Below, in pieces: positions 1-10,109 of a DNA stretch of 64,000 bases. The stretch covers positions 1,805,001 through 1,869,000 of the forward strand of contig NZ_CP043476.1 of the NCBI RefSeq assembly GCF_009769165.1. Direction: 5' to 3'. The notes under the pieces were generated by a model. The model did no database searches. It saw nothing but the letters and a program-made list of their open reading frames with translations, and was not told the origin of the DNA. Position 1 is the stretch's first letter, and each line of letters begins with the position of its first letter. Both the position numbers and the translations under genes were made by a program. The stretch comes from Xanthomonas hyacinthi (GTDB lineage Bacteria > Pseudomonadota > Gammaproteobacteria > Xanthomonadales > Xanthomonadaceae).

Positions 1-729
<729 letters not shown>

Positions 730-854
730 TTAAGTGCAAGTTAACTGCGCGCCCGGCGAAAACCTGAGCCGGTTCAATGGTTTGACGCGCTGTTGCTCGA
801 TGTTTATGGTAGCCGAGTTTTGAGTTCGCGCTTCGGACTCATGAGGAAGCCTTG

Positions 855-2319
855 ATGCAGAACAGCGAAAGCGAACAGGAACGCGCGCGCAAGCAGCGCT
901 TCCAGCAACGTCTCCATGTCCTTCACGACAGCGCACTGCATCGGCAGTTGACGCAACACTTGCCTACCGGCCGCTGGACGCGCCGCCATTGGATCCACGC
1001 CAGCCTGTTCGCCACCATCGGCGCACTGCTGGCCACGATCGTGCCTGGCTTCTCCAACGCGATCGACGTGCCGCTGCAGACCACGCATGCGACGCTGGCG
1101 TTGCCGTTGCCGCCGATCTCGCTGGCCCAGCAGCAGGGCGTGGCCGGCGACAGCTGGCAGGTGGTGCGGATCCAGCCCGGGCAGACCCTGGGCGCGGTGT
1201 TCGAACAGCTCGACATCCCGGCCACGGCGATGCACCAGGTGCTGGATCACCCCGGCACCCGCGCGGCGCTGACCAAGCTGCGCCCCGGCGCCGAGATCGG
1301 CTTCGACCTGCCGGTGGCCGGCAGCCTGCGCGGGATCCGCTTCGACCGCGACGCCACCCACCGCGTGGAACTGTCGCTGCTCGGCGAAGACATCCGCGAG
1401 AAGGTGACCGAGCGCGAGACCAGCACCCGCACCGCGGTCATCAGCGGCGAGATCAGCTTCGCTGTACGTGGCCGCGCGCAAGGCCGGGCTGTCGCCGTCG
1501 GCGATCGCGACGATGACCGACGAGATCTTCAAGTACGACATCGACTTCGACAAGGATCTGCAGCCGGGCGACCGCTTCAGCGTGGTGATGGACGAGACCT
1601 GGCGCGAAGGCGAGCGGATCGACACCAGCAAGATCCTCGCCGCGACCTTCACCACCCGCGGCAAGACCTACAGCGGCTTCCGCTTCGAGCGCGCCGGCAA
1701 GCCGGCCGAGTACTTCGACGTCGGCGGGCGGCCGCTGAAGAAGAGCTTCATCCGCATGCCGGTGTCCTACAGCCGGATCAGCTCGACCTTCGGCGCGCGC
1801 AAGCATCCGGTGCTGGGCACCATGCGCATGCACAAGGGCATCGACTACGCGGCGCCGTCGGGTACGCCGATCATGGCCGCCGGCGATGCGCGGGTGCAGT
1901 TCGTCGGCACCCAGCGCGGCTACGGCAACGTGGTGATCCTGGACCACGGCAAGGGCTACAGCACGCTGTACGGACACATGTCGCGCTTCGGCGGGATCAA
2001 GCCCGGCCAGCGCATCAACCAGGGCACGGTGATCGGCTTCGTCGGCATGACCGGCCTGGCCAGCGGCCCGCACCTGCACTACGAATTCCGCGTGGACGGC
2101 GTGCAGCGCAACCCGGCGTCGGTGACGATGCCGCCGCCGACGCCGCTGGCCGGTGCGGAACTGGTCGCGTTCCGCGCGCAGACCTCGCCGGCGCTGGCCC
2201 GCATCCAGCGCGTGGAGAAGCTGATCTACGCCGACGCCGCGGCGACGAAAAACGACGCAGCGGCGAAGAAGAAGGTCGTCGCCTCGGCCAGGCCGGCGCA
2301 GTCCAGCGACGCCGGCTGA
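855..2319 (+). pseudogene. M23 (LytM-type) cell-wall peptidase with OapA/LysM-like domain, frameshifted
   Basis: Envelope metallopeptidase predicted to cut peptidoglycan cross-bridges. The N-terminal part has a membrane anchor (about residues 50-70) and an OapA/LysM-like segment starting WQVVRIQPGQTL. The C-terminal part has the complete zinc site: HKGIDYAAP, GHMSR and GPHLHYEF. These halves lie in different frames. The first frame runs through TAVISGEIS near 1457; the second resumes at 1459 with SLYVAARKAGLS. Family members normally read G-E-I-x-x-S-L here, so a 2-base loss, or one extra T at 1458, explains the break. Codon use is normal on both sides, which points to a recent mutation or a sequence error. 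The downstream frame alone starts with GTG at 1468 and would lack the anchor. Confidence 0.85.
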
Positions 2320-2412
2320 GCCGCGCAGCGGTCGCGTCCGGCGGCGTGGATTGACGCGCCGCCGCACCTCGCCCACGCTGCGCTACCGACCGTTGCCAGG
2401 ACCCGATGCCGC

Positions 2413-3543
2413 ATGCCCGATCCGACCGCACTCGACGACGCGTCCCTGTTCCTGGGACTGATGTCCGGTACCAGCGCCGATGGCATCGATGCCGCGCTGG
2501 TGCGTTTCGATGGCGCGGGGCAGGCGCAGCTGCGCCTCGGTCGCACCTGTCCCTGGGCACCGCGCCAGCGCGCGGCGCTGATCGCGCTGGGCGAAGGCGG
2601 CGAGATCGATTCGCTGGACACGCTGGGCCGGCTCGATGCGCAAGTGGCGATCGCCTTCGCCGAGGCCGCGCTGCAGCTGCTCGAGGACGCCGGCGTCGCG
2701 CCGGCGGCCGTGCGCGCGATCGGCTCGCACGGGCAGACCGTACGCCATCGGCCGCTGGCCGACCCCGCCTTCACCTGGCAGCTGGGCGACGGCAACCGCA
2801 TCGCCGAGCTGACTGGGATCGCCACGGTCTGCGATTTCCGCCGCCGCGACGTCGCCGCCGGCGGCCATGGCGCGCCGCTGATGCCGGCCTTCCATGCGGC
2901 GATGCTCGGCGCGGCGCACGAGGATCGCGCGGTGCTGAACCTGGGCGGGATCGGCAACCTGACCTTGCTGCCGGCGCACGGCAGCGTGCGCGGGTTCGAC
3001 ACCGGCCCGGCCAACGCGCTGCTCGATGCCTGGTGCCAACGCCACCTGGGCCAGCCCTACGATGCCGGCGGCGCCTTCGCCGCCAGCGGCCAGGTCGACG
3101 AAGGCCTGCTGCAGCGCCTGCTGGCCGATCCCTGGTTCGCGCTGGCCCCGCCCAAGAGCACCGGGCGCGAGCAGTTCCACCTGCACTGGGTGGATGCGCT
3201 ACTGGAGCCGGCCGCGCATCCGGCCGCGGCGGTGCAGGCGACCTTGCTGGAGCTGACCGCGGCCACCGTGGCCGATGCGCTGCTGGCGCAGCAGCCGGCG
3301 ACCCGGCAACTGCTGGTCTGCGGCGGCGGCGTGCACAACCCGCTGTTGCTGGCGCGGCTGCAGGCGCGGCTGCCCGGCGTGCAGGTGCTGTCCACGCAGG
3401 CGCGGGGCCTGGATCCGGACTACGTGGAAGCGATGGGCTTCGCCTGGCTGGCGCGGCAGACCCTGGCCGGCTTGCCCGGCAACCTGCCCTCGGTCAGCGG
3501 CGCACGCGGGCCGCGCATCCTCGGCGCGATCCACCTGGCCTGA
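2413..3543 (+). CDS. anmK: Anhydro-N-acetylmuramic acid kinase
   Basis: Cytoplasmic kinase that opens and phosphorylates 1,6-anhydro-MurNAc to MurNAc-6-phosphate during peptidoglycan recycling. It is 376 residues, the usual family length. The N-terminal phosphate-binding loop [17 protein letters not shown], the segment [19 protein letters not shown] followed by GFDTGPAN, and [11 protein letters not shown] near the C-terminus are all AnmK hallmarks. It follows the M23 peptidase at short distance and lies in a neighbourhood with ampG, so import and recycling of anhydromuropeptides are encoded together. Complete, with codon use like its neighbours. Confidence 0.96.
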   Translation: MPDPTALDDASLFLGLMSGTSADGIDAALVRFDGAGQAQLRLGRTCPWAPRQRAALIALGEGGEIDSLDTLGRLDAQVAIAFAEAALQLLEDAGVAPAAVRAIGSHGQTVRHRPLADPAFTWQLGDGNRIAELTGIATVCDFRRRDVAAGGHGAPLMPAFHAAMLGAAHEDRAVLNLGGIGNLTLLPAHGSVRGFDTGPANALLDAWCQRHLGQPYDAGGAFAASGQVDEGLLQRLLADPWFALAPPKSTGREQFHLHWVDALLEPAAHPAAAVQATLLELTAATVADALLAQQPATRQLLVCGGGVHNPLLLARLQARLPGVQVLSTQARGLDPDYVEAMGFAWLARQTLAGLPGNLPSVSGARGPRILGAIHLA

Positions 3544-3583
3544 CCGCGACAGCGGACCGCAACCGGCTCACCGGGGCGGACGC

Positions 3584-3811
3584 TCAGAAGCCGGCGCCGG
3601 CCGGCAGTTCGCGCAACGCCGCGATCGCGTCGGACAAGGCATCCACTTCCGGGTTCTCGAAGCCGCTGCGCACTTCGTGCTCGCTGGCGAACAGACCCTG
3701 CTCGATCAGGTTGAGCACGGTCTGGTGCTGGGTCCAGCCGCGGGCCACGGCGATGCGGCGAATCCGATCGACCAGGATGGGGTCGATGTCGCGCAACAGC
3801 AGATCGGTCAT
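3584..3811 (-). CDS. Small ribbon-helix-helix-like protein, function unknown
   Basis: A 75-residue protein starting MTDLLLRDIDPILVDRI, with GGGAG a few bases upstream of the ATG; a longer reading from 3844 has no such site. The pattern of short strand then two helices (LVDRIRRIAVARGWTQHQTV, then LNLIEQGLF) resembles Arc/CopG-type DNA-binding or antitoxin-like proteins. The C-terminal part is acidic. No toxin gene is adjacent; it lies between convergent anmK and the ampG stop. I cannot assign a specific role, and a small regulator is only an inference. Confidence 0.6.
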   Translation of the reverse strand: MTDLLLRDIDPILVDRIRRIAVARGWTQHQTVLNLIEQGLFASEHEVRSGFENPEVDALSDAIAALRELPAGAGF

Positions 3812-3881
3812 GCGGACTCCCGGAGGGACGGCGGCGCACCCCATGCGCCGCCGTGCATCATCCGCAAGTCCGGGCGGGCTT

Positions 3882-5198
3882 TCAATCGGCCGGCGCCGCA
3901 GCGGGCGCCGGTTGTTCGCGGATCCGCGGCCACAGCCAGGCCAGCAGCAGCAGGGTCGGGATCACCGTGAACGCGCTGAGCACGAAGAAGGTGCTGTAGG
4001 AGGTGGCCTCGACGATGTAGCCGGAGGCGCCGCCGACGAACTTGCCCGGCAGGTTGGCCAGCGACACCAGCAGCGCGTACTGGGTGGCGGTGAAGTTGCG
4101 GTCGGTCAGCGAGGACATGAACGCGACCAGCACGGTGCCGGCGAAGCCCTGGAACAGGTTGTCGGCGCTGAGCGCGGCGTAGAACGACCAGATCTGCCCC
4201 GGATGCTGGGCCATCAGCAGGAACGCCAGGTTCGACAGCGCCACGCCCAGCGCGGCGACGAACAGCATGCGCCGGAAGCCGAACGCCGCCACCGCCAGGC
4301 CGCCGGCGAACGCGCCGGCGATGCCCATCCACACCCCGAACAGCTTGGAGACGGTGGCGATGTCGGCCTTGCTGAAGCCCGAATCCAGGTAGAACGGCCC
4401 GGCCATCACCCCGATCACCTGGTCGGGGAACTTGAACAGGCCCACGAACAGCAGCAGCCCCAGGCCCAGGGCCAGGCCGTTGCTGGCGAAGAAGCTGGAG
4501 ATCGGCTGCCAGAACGCGCCGACCACATCGATCTTGCGCACCACCGTGGCCACCGGCACCTCCGGTTCGCGGCACAGCAAGGTGGTGGCGATCGGCAGCA
4601 GCATCAGCCCGGCCATGACCAGGTAGGCCAGGGTCCAGTCGCCGAACTGGGCCAGGTACAGCGCACCGGCGCCGGCCAGGATCAGGCCGATGCGGTAGCC
4701 GAAGGTGTAGGTCGCGGCGAGCGCGGCCTGCGCCGCCGCCGGGGCGATCTCGATCCGGTACGCATCGACCACCGAATCCTGGGTGGCACCGGCGAAGGAC
4801 GCGATCAGCACCCACAGCACCAGGCCGCCGACGCTCAGCTCCGGGCGCATCAGCGCCAGCGCGGCCAGGCCGATCGCGACTCCCAGCTGCGACACCAGCA
4901 GCCACGAGCGGCGCCGGCCCAGGAATGCGACCAGCGGGAACGGGTAGCGGTCCAGCAGCGGCGCCCACAGGAACTTGAGCAGATAGAAGAAGCTGGCCAG
5001 GCTGATCAGGCCGATGCTGCCCAGGTCCAGGCCGACGTCGCGCAGGCGCGTGGACAGGGTCTGCGAGGCGATCAGCAGGAACGGCAGGCCGCTGCCGAAG
5101 CCGAGCAGCGCCATCGTCGCCGCCGACGGCGTGGCGAAGGCGCGCTTGATCCCGGCCCAGCCCTTGTAGGACCCCGGCGCGGACGCGGTCCCGCTCAT
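3882..5198 (-). CDS. ampG: AmpG-type muropeptide permease (MFS)
   Basis: Inner-membrane major facilitator importing anhydromuropeptides (GlcNAc-anhMurNAc peptides) for recycling. The 438 residues contain about 12-14 hydrophobic segments. The N-terminal region GFGSGLPFLLIAS, the loop RDVGLDLGSIGL and WAPLLDR, and ATQDSVVDAYRIE in the fourth to fifth helix region are typical of AmpG. The start codon overlaps the stop of xth (ATGA), so the two genes are translationally coupled. With anmK close by it forms a peptidoglycan-recycling neighbourhood. The C-terminal tail is Ala/Pro-rich and low in complexity. Confidence 0.93.
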   Translation of the reverse strand: MSGTASAPGSYKGWAGIKRAFATPSAATMALLGFGSGLPFLLIASQTLSTRLRDVGLDLGSIGLISLASFFYLLKFLWAPLLDRYPFPLVAFLGRRRSWLLVSQLGVAIGLAALALMRPELSVGGLVLWVLIASFAGATQDSVVDAYRIEIAPAAAQAALAATYTFGYRIGLILAGAGALYLAQFGDWTLAYLVMAGLMLLPIATTLLCREPEVPVATVVRKIDVVGAFWQPISSFFASNGLALGLGLLLFVGLFKFPDQVIGVMAGPFYLDSGFSKADIATVSKLFGVWMGIAGAFAGGLAVAAFGFRRMLFVAALGVALSNLAFLLMAQHPGQIWSFYAALSADNLFQGFAGTVLVAFMSSLTDRNFTATQYALLVSLANLPGKFVGGASGYIVEATSYSTFFVLSAFTVIPTLLLLAWLWPRIREQPAPAAAPAD

Positions 5199-5995
5199 TC
5201 GCGGTAGTCCACCACGAACGGCGCATGGTCGGAGAAGCGCTGCGCGGTGTAGATCGCGCAGCCCTGCAGGCGCTCGCGCAGCGACGGGGTGGCGAACTGG
5301 TAGTCGATGCGCCAACCGACGTCGTTGGCGCGCGCGGCGCCGCGGTTGCTCCACCAGGTGTAGTCCTGGCCGTCCGGGTGCAGCGCGCGGTAGGCGTCGA
5401 CCCAGCCGCGGCCGCTGGCCGGATCGGCGTCTTCGGCGCGGTCGGCGCACAGGCCGTTGAGCCAGTCGCGCTCGGCCGGCAGGCAGCCGGAATTCTTCTG
5501 GTTGGACTTCCAGTTCTTGATGTCCAGCGCCGAGCGCACGATGTTCCAGTCGCCGCACAGCACGTAGTCGCGGCCGCTGGCCAGCCATTCGGCCAGGATC
5601 GGCCGCAGCCAGTCCATGACCTGGAACTTGTAGCCCTGGCGCAGTTCGCCCGACGCGCCGGAGGGAATGTAGAACGAGACCACGCTCAGGTTGCCGAAGC
5701 GCGCTTCCAGGTAGCGGCCTTCCTCGTCGAACTCGGGCCAGCCCAGCGCGGTGCGCACCTCGTCCGGCTCGCGCTTGCTGTAGATGGCCACGCCGCTGTA
5801 GCCCTTCTTGGTGCTGGCATCGCGGAACCAGACCCGGTACCCCTCCGGCAGGAACGCCGGCCCGGCCAGTTGATGCTCCTGCGCCTTGGTTTCCTGCACG
5901 CACAGCACGTCGGCGTGCTGCGTGGCGAACCACTCGAAGAAGCCCTTGGTGGCGGCCGAACGCAGGCCGTTGGCGTTGAAGCTGATGATGCGCAT
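5195..5995 (-). CDS. xth: Exodeoxyribonuclease III / AP endonuclease
   Basis: Exonuclease-endonuclease-phosphatase family enzyme that cleaves DNA at abasic sites. The 266-residue product begins MRIISFNANGLRSA and has the metal-binding Glu in LCVQETKAQ, then YSGVAIYSK, the CGDWNIV segment and the C-terminal SDHAPFVVDY with the catalytic Asp-His. An upstream in-frame extension to 6070 would be translated from heptamer repeat DNA and is rejected. The stop overlaps the ampG start. The upstream region carries an inverted pair of heptamer repeat arrays shared with pyrE. Confidence 0.94.
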   Translation of the reverse strand: MRIISFNANGLRSAATKGFFEWFATQHADVLCVQETKAQEHQLAGPAFLPEGYRVWFRDASTKKGYSGVAIYSKREPDEVRTALGWPEFDEEGRYLEARFGNLSVVSFYIPSGASGELRQGYKFQVMDWLRPILAEWLASGRDYVLCGDWNIVRSALDIKNWKSNQKNSGCLPAERDWLNGLCADRAEDADPASGRGWVDAYRALHPDGQDYTWWSNRGAARANDVGWRIDYQFATPSLRERLQGCAIYTAQRFSDHAPFVVDYRE

Positions 5996-6001
5996 GGAGA
6001 G

Positions 6002-6120
6002 CCGGGAATGGGGAAAGGGGAATGGAGAATCGGCAAAGCGTACCCCAGCGAGACCGCGAAGACGGAACAACCGCTATGCTTTTAGCCATTCCCTATTCCC
6101 CTTTCCCCATTCCCGGCCCC
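6002..6120. repeat. Inverted pair of GGGAATS heptamer arrays between xth and pyrE
   Basis: Positions 6002-6033 carry degenerate tandem copies of a heptamer like GGGAATG (GGGAATGGGGAAAGGGGAAT). Positions 6087-6120 carry the same array in opposite orientation (CATTCCCTATTCCCC and onward), ending directly before the pyrE start codon. The two arrays therefore face each other across the divergent xth/pyrE promoter region. Similar arrays occur at 15333-15365, 15513-15551 and 16303-16332. Confidence 0.75.
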
Positions 6121-6122
6121 CA

Positions 6123-6782
6123 ATGACCGACTACCGGCAACGTTTCCTGCAATTGGCGCTGGACGCGCAGGCGCTGCGCTTCGGCGAGTTCACGCTGAAG
6201 TCCGGGCGCATCAGCCCCTATTTCTTCAATGCCGGGCGCTTCGATGCCGGGACCGCGATGGTGCGCCTGGCGGCATGCTACGCCGATGCGGCCGACGCGG
6301 CCGGGCTCGACTTCGACCTGCTGTTCGGCCCGGCCTACAAGGGCATCCCGCTGGCGACCGCGCTGGCCTGCGAGTATGCGCAGCGCGACCGCAACCTGCC
6401 GCTGGCGTTCAATCGCAAGGAAGCCAAGACCCATGGCGAAGGCGGCAGCCTGATCGGCGCGCCGCTGGCCGGGCGCCGGGTGCTGATCGTGGACGACGTG
6501 ATCACCGCCGGCACCGCGATCCGCGAGGCGCTGGCCATCATCCGCGAGGCCGGCGGTCTCCCGGCGGCGATCCTGGTCGCGCTGGACCGCCAGGAGATCG
6601 CCGCCGAGCACGACCGGCGCTCGGCGGCGCAGGCGGTGGCGGCCGAGACCGGCATTCCTGTGGTGTCGGTCGCGCACCTGGGCGATCTGCTTGCATTCAT
6701 CGATGGAAACGCGGACCTTGTCGGCTTCCGCGAACCGCTGCTGGCCTACCGGGCACGCTACGGCTGCGATCCGTCAGACTGA
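6123..6782 (+). CDS. pyrE: Orotate phosphoribosyltransferase
   Basis: Converts orotate and PRPP to OMP in de novo pyrimidine synthesis. The 219-residue product starts MTDYRQRFLQLALD. Seen are the orotate-contact region LKSGRISPYFFNAG (residues 25-38), FGPAYKGIPLA, the flexible loop FNRKEAKTHGEGG (97-109) and the PRPP-binding VLIVDDVITAGTA (120-132). The ATG at 6123 lies just after the heptamer array, with no clear Shine-Dalgarno visible. Standard length and complete. Confidence 0.95.
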   Translation: MTDYRQRFLQLALDAQALRFGEFTLKSGRISPYFFNAGRFDAGTAMVRLAACYADAADAAGLDFDLLFGPAYKGIPLATALACEYAQRDRNLPLAFNRKEAKTHGEGGSLIGAPLAGRRVLIVDDVITAGTAIREALAIIREAGGLPAAILVALDRQEIAAEHDRRSAAQAVAAETGIPVVSVAHLGDLLAFIDGNADLVGFREPLLAYRARYGCDPSD

Positions 6783-6800
6783 CAGCAGGGGGCTGCCACG

Positions 6801-7463
6801 ATGCCGATCCAACGACCATGCGGCCGCGCCTTGCGCGTCCTGTTCGCGCTGATTGCATTGCCGGCCGCGGCGCAGCCGGCGCCGTCCAAGAAACTGTACT
6901 GCTGGAACCAGGGCGGGCAGCGCGTGTGCAGCGATGCGCTGCCGCCGGAAGCGGTGAACCAGGCGCGCGACGAATTCAACGCCACGAGCGGACTGCGCAG
7001 CGGCGCGGTCGGCCGCGCGCTGAGCGCCGAGGAACGCGCCGCGGCCGCCGTCGATGCCGCGCAGCAGCGCGCCGACCAGGCGGCGCTGGAGACGCGCAAG
7101 CGCACCGACCAGGCGCTGCTGCTGTCGTTCCAGACCGAAGAGGAACTGCGCCGGGTGTTCTCCGAGCGTATCGGCATCGTCGACAACAACATCAACACCG
7201 CACGCTACAACGTCAACAGCCTGCGCGAGAGCCTGGTCGGCCTGCTCGCCAGCGGCGGCGCGCGCGAGCTGGCCGGGCAGAAGGTGACCGGCAAGATCGT
7301 CGAGGACGTGCAGCAGCGGCATGGCGCGCTGCTGTGGCAGTTGCGCATGCAGAAGAATTTCGAGCAGCAGCGGCTCGGCCTGGATCAGGAAATCGACGAC
7401 ACCCTGCAACGCTATCGCGCGGCGAAGCGGCCAGGCACGGCGGCGGCGGCGATCGGCGGCTGA
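6801..7463 (+). CDS. Exported DUF4124-like coiled-coil protein
   Basis: A 220-residue protein with an N-terminal signal peptide (hydrophobic LRVLFALIALPAAAQP) followed by KLYCWNQGGQRVCSDALPPE. That stretch resembles DUF4124, a short periplasmic domain with a Cys pair and a pattern like a name-plate strand. The remainder is long, charged and Ala/Arg/Gln-rich and predicted helical (residues about 70-200), probably a coiled coil. It follows pyrE by about 18 bp and may share its transcript. No catalytic motif is visible; the function is unknown. Confidence 0.75.
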   Translation: MPIQRPCGRALRVLFALIALPAAAQPAPSKKLYCWNQGGQRVCSDALPPEAVNQARDEFNATSGLRSGAVGRALSAEERAAAAVDAAQQRADQAALETRKRTDQALLLSFQTEEELRRVFSERIGIVDNNINTARYNVNSLRESLVGLLASGGARELAGQKVTGKIVEDVQQRHGALLWQLRMQKNFEQQRLGLDQEIDDTLQRYRAAKRPGTAAAAIGG

Positions 7464-7522
7464 GCGCGGCGCGCGTCGAGAGGCGATGGCCGGCAGCGAC
7501 GCACTGTCGCGGCGGCAGGGAT

Positions 7523-7673
7523 GTCGGGGCTGAAGCCCCGCCCCGCCCACAGTGCACCCAGCACGCTGCTCGCGCGTCTTGTGAGAGCAACTTCAATCGC
7601 GACGAGCGAAGCACGGATGCCTGACCGCCTGACCGGCTGCGGATGCAGTCGGGGCCGAAGCTCCTCCTACAGG
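7523..7673. repeat. Cluster of Xanthomonas-type REP palindromes
   Basis: The gap after 7463 holds three degenerate copies of the palindromic repeat. The clearest is GTCGGGGCTGAAGCCCCG at 7523-7540, whose 6-bp arms flank TGAA. It is followed by AGTGCACCC, a sequence that also accompanies the copies near 30281 and 38376. A second copy at about 7580-7603 reads AGCAACTTCAATCGCGAC, and a third ends near 7673. No gene is seen in 7464-7751. Confidence 0.7.
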
Positions 7674-7751
7674 ATTGCGCGTGCCCGCCGGGGGCTCGTT
7701 ACCGGGCGCCGGCGGTGGTCGCCGCGTGCGGCAGCTCGCCGGACGGGCGCT

Positions 7752-10094
7752 TCAGAATCCCGGCAGCGGCGACGGCAGCAGCGCCTGCAGCTGGCTGCGG
7801 AACAGGTCCTTGATCCGCTCCAGTGCGGCGCTGGTGTCGGCCTCGAAGCGCAGCACCAGCACCGGCGTGGTGTTGGACGCGCGCACCAGGCCCCAGCCAT
7901 CGGCGAAGTCGGCGCGCAGACCATCGATGGTGAGCAGCCGCGCAGCCGCGAACGCCGAGCCTTCCTGCTGCGCGACAGCGACCAGCTGCGCGACCAGCGC
8001 ATGCGCATCCTGCCCGTCGGCCAGCGGCAGCTTGATCTCCGGCGTGGACACGCTGTCGGGCAGCTCGGCCAGCACCTCGGACGGGCTCTCCCCGCGCTGC
8101 GCCAGGATCTCCAGCAGCCGCGCCGCCGCATACAGGCCGTCGTCGAAGCCGTACCAGCGTTCCTTGAAGAAGAAGTGGCCGCTCATCTCGCCGGCCAGCT
8201 CGGCGTCGGTCTCGCGCATCTTCGCCTTGATCAGCGAATGCCCGGTCTTCCACACCATCGGGCTGCCGCCGTTGCGCAGCACGTAGTCGGACAGCTTGCC
8301 GGTGCATTTGACGTCGTAGATCACCAGCGCACCGGGATTGCGCTGCAGCACGTCGGCGGCGAACAGCATCAGCAGCCGGTCGGGGTGGATCACCGTGCCT
8401 TCCTTGGTGACCACGCCGAGCCGGTCGGCATCGCCATCGAAGGCGATGCCCAGGTCGGCGTCGAAGCGCTTCACGGTCTGGATCAGGTCTTCCAGGTTAT
8501 GCGGCTCGCTGGGATCGGGGTGGTGGTTGGGGAAGGTGCCGTCGACGTCGCAGTACAGCGGGATGACCTCCGCGCCGATCGCCGCCAGCAGCCGCGGCGC
8601 CAGTTCGCCGCCGACGCCGTTGCCGGCATCGGCCACCACCTTGAGCGGGCGGTCCAGCTGCACGTCGTCGGCGATGCGCTGGATGTAGTCGTCGCCGACC
8701 TCGCGCTGCTCCAGCCGCCCCGGTTCGGCGGCGCTCGGCAGGCGGCCTTCGCTGATGCGTGCGTACAGGTCGGCGATCGCCGCGCCGGACAGGGTCTCGC
8801 CGCCGACCACGATCTTGAAGCCGTTGTAGTCCGGCGGGTTGTGGCTGCCGGTCACTGCCACGCAGCTGCCGGCGCGCAGGTGGAAGCTGGCGAAGTACAC
8901 CACCGGGGTCGGCGCCAGGCCGATGTCGGTGACGTGGCAGCCGGCGCGGCGCAGGCCTTCGATCAGCGCCGCCGACAGTTCCGGGCCGGACAGGCGGCCG
9001 TCGCGGCCGACCACCACGTCGTTCAAGCCCTGCTCCTGCATCAGCGCGCCGATCGCCTGGCCGATCAGCGTGGCGACCTGCGGGCTGAGGTCGCGGCCGA
9101 CCACGCCGCGGATGTCGTAGGCGCGGAAGATGGCGGCCGGCACGGTCAGTGCCGGAACCGCTCTGGCCGGCGCGGTCTCGCCCTCGGGCAACGGCGGCGG
9201 CGGCGGCGGTTCCTGGTGCTGCAGGCTCTGCCGCAGGGTGGGTTCCTGCTCGGCGCCAGCGGCGAGCTTGTCGGCGCGGCGCGGCCGCGGCAGGCGCCCG
9301 CGCGCGGCCAGCAGCACCGCCAGGGCCAGGAAACCGAGCAGGCCGGCGACGATCAGGGACGGCAGCGCGCCCAGGCCGAGCGGGCCGGCCTCGGCATCGG
9401 GCAAGGCCGCGACCACCCGCAGCCCGCTCGTGCCGAGCGGCCGCGACAACGCGTCGCCATGGTCGGCCAGGCCGGTATCGCCGGCGCCGATCACGTCGTA
9501 GCTGCCCTGGCGCAGCGCCAGGTAGCCGCTGGCCGGGACCGCGGCCTGCGCCACCGATGCGCTCAGCACGCGCAGCGGCAGGCGCAGGTAGGCCACGCCC
9601 GCGCCGGTGTCCAAGGTCACCGGCGCCGCCAGCCCCAGCCGCGGCCCGCCGCCGTCGCGCACCACCGCGCTGGCGACCGCGTCGGTCAGCAACGCTTTTT
9701 CCAGCAGCGCCAGGCGGCCATAGCCGAAACGGTCCAGGTCGGCGTAGCCGGCGCTCAGGTCGCCGGGCAGCACTTGCGCATCTTCCGCGTCCTTCCAGCC
9801 CTCACGCAGCGCCTGCGCGGCCGTGGTCGCGTCGCCGCGCGCCAGGGCGGCCTGCACCGCGGGCTGCTGCAGTTGCGCGGCGAAGCGCTTGGCGGCGGCC
9901 GCCAGCGCCTGCGCGGTCTGTGCCACGGCCGCGTCGCGCGCCTGCTGCAGTTCCGTGGCGCTGTGTTCGTAGCGCCATTGCTGCGCGCCGCTCCAGCCGA
10001 ACCACGCGGCCAACACGGCCAGCAGCAGCGCCAGCAGCGGCGCCGCCTTGCGCAAACCGTCCGGCGCCGGCCGCCGTTGTGTTGCCTCGCTCAT
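7752..10094 (-). CDS. algC: Phosphomannomutase/phosphoglucomutase with membrane-anchored N-terminal domain
   Basis: Interconverts hexose 1- and 6-phosphates (Man and Glc), feeding exopolysaccharide and LPS nucleotide sugars. Of 780 residues, the last about 460 are the alpha-D-phosphohexomutase fold: AIFRAYDIRGVVGRDL, the phosphoserine loop TGSHNPPDYNGFK, metal-binding DGDADRLG, sugar-binding GEMSGHFFF and the C-terminal phosphate site RASNTTPVLVLRFE. The first about 320 residues add two transmembrane helices (about 17-35 and 240-262) flanking a periplasmic helical sensor-like region, then a Pro-rich linker (EPPPPPPLPEGE). Long forms of this kind are known for AlgC-like proteins in Pseudomonas and Xanthomonas. 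It is followed on the same strand by no gene in the next 280 bp; dut lies just upstream. Confidence 0.92.
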   Translation of the reverse strand: MSEATQRRPAPDGLRKAAPLLALLLAVLAAWFGWSGAQQWRYEHSATELQQARDAAVAQTAQALAAAAKRFAAQLQQPAVQAALARGDATTAAQALREGWKDAEDAQVLPGDLSAGYADLDRFGYGRLALLEKALLTDAVASAVVRDGGGPRLGLAAPVTLDTGAGVAYLRLPLRVLSASVAQAAVPASGYLALRQGSYDVIGAGDTGLADHGDALSRPLGTSGLRVVAALPDAEAGPLGLGALPSLIVAGLLGFLALAVLLAARGRLPRPRRADKLAAGAEQEPTLRQSLQHQEPPPPPPLPEGETAPARAVPALTVPAAIFRAYDIRGVVGRDLSPQVATLIGQAIGALMQEQGLNDVVVGRDGRLSGPELSAALIEGLRRAGCHVTDIGLAPTPVVYFASFHLRAGSCVAVTGSHNPPDYNGFKIVVGGETLSGAAIADLYARISEGRLPSAAEPGRLEQREVGDDYIQRIADDVQLDRPLKVVADAGNGVGGELAPRLLAAIGAEVIPLYCDVDGTFPNHHPDPSEPHNLEDLIQTVKRFDADLGIAFDGDADRLGVVTKEGTVIHPDRLLMLFAADVLQRNPGALVIYDVKCTGKLSDYVLRNGGSPMVWKTGHSLIKAKMRETDAELAGEMSGHFFFKERWYGFDDGLYAAARLLEILAQRGESPSEVLAELPDSVSTPEIKLPLADGQDAHALVAQLVAVAQQEGSAFAAARLLTIDGLRADFADGWGLVRASNTTPVLVLRFEADTSAALERIKDLFRSQLQALLPSPLPGF

Positions 10095-10109
10095 GCAGAC
10101 GATCCCCTG

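Noticed and set aside
2406..5207. Very long plus-strand open frame across anmK and opposite ampG
   Set aside because: Its translation is Arg/Gln/Ala-rich low complexity; both genes underneath have clear family motifs. GC-rich DNA gives long shadow frames.
3882..6089. A single 735-codon minus-strand protein covering ampG and the xth region
   Set aside because: Only the part from 5198 down is AmpG; the rest is xth read in the wrong frame.
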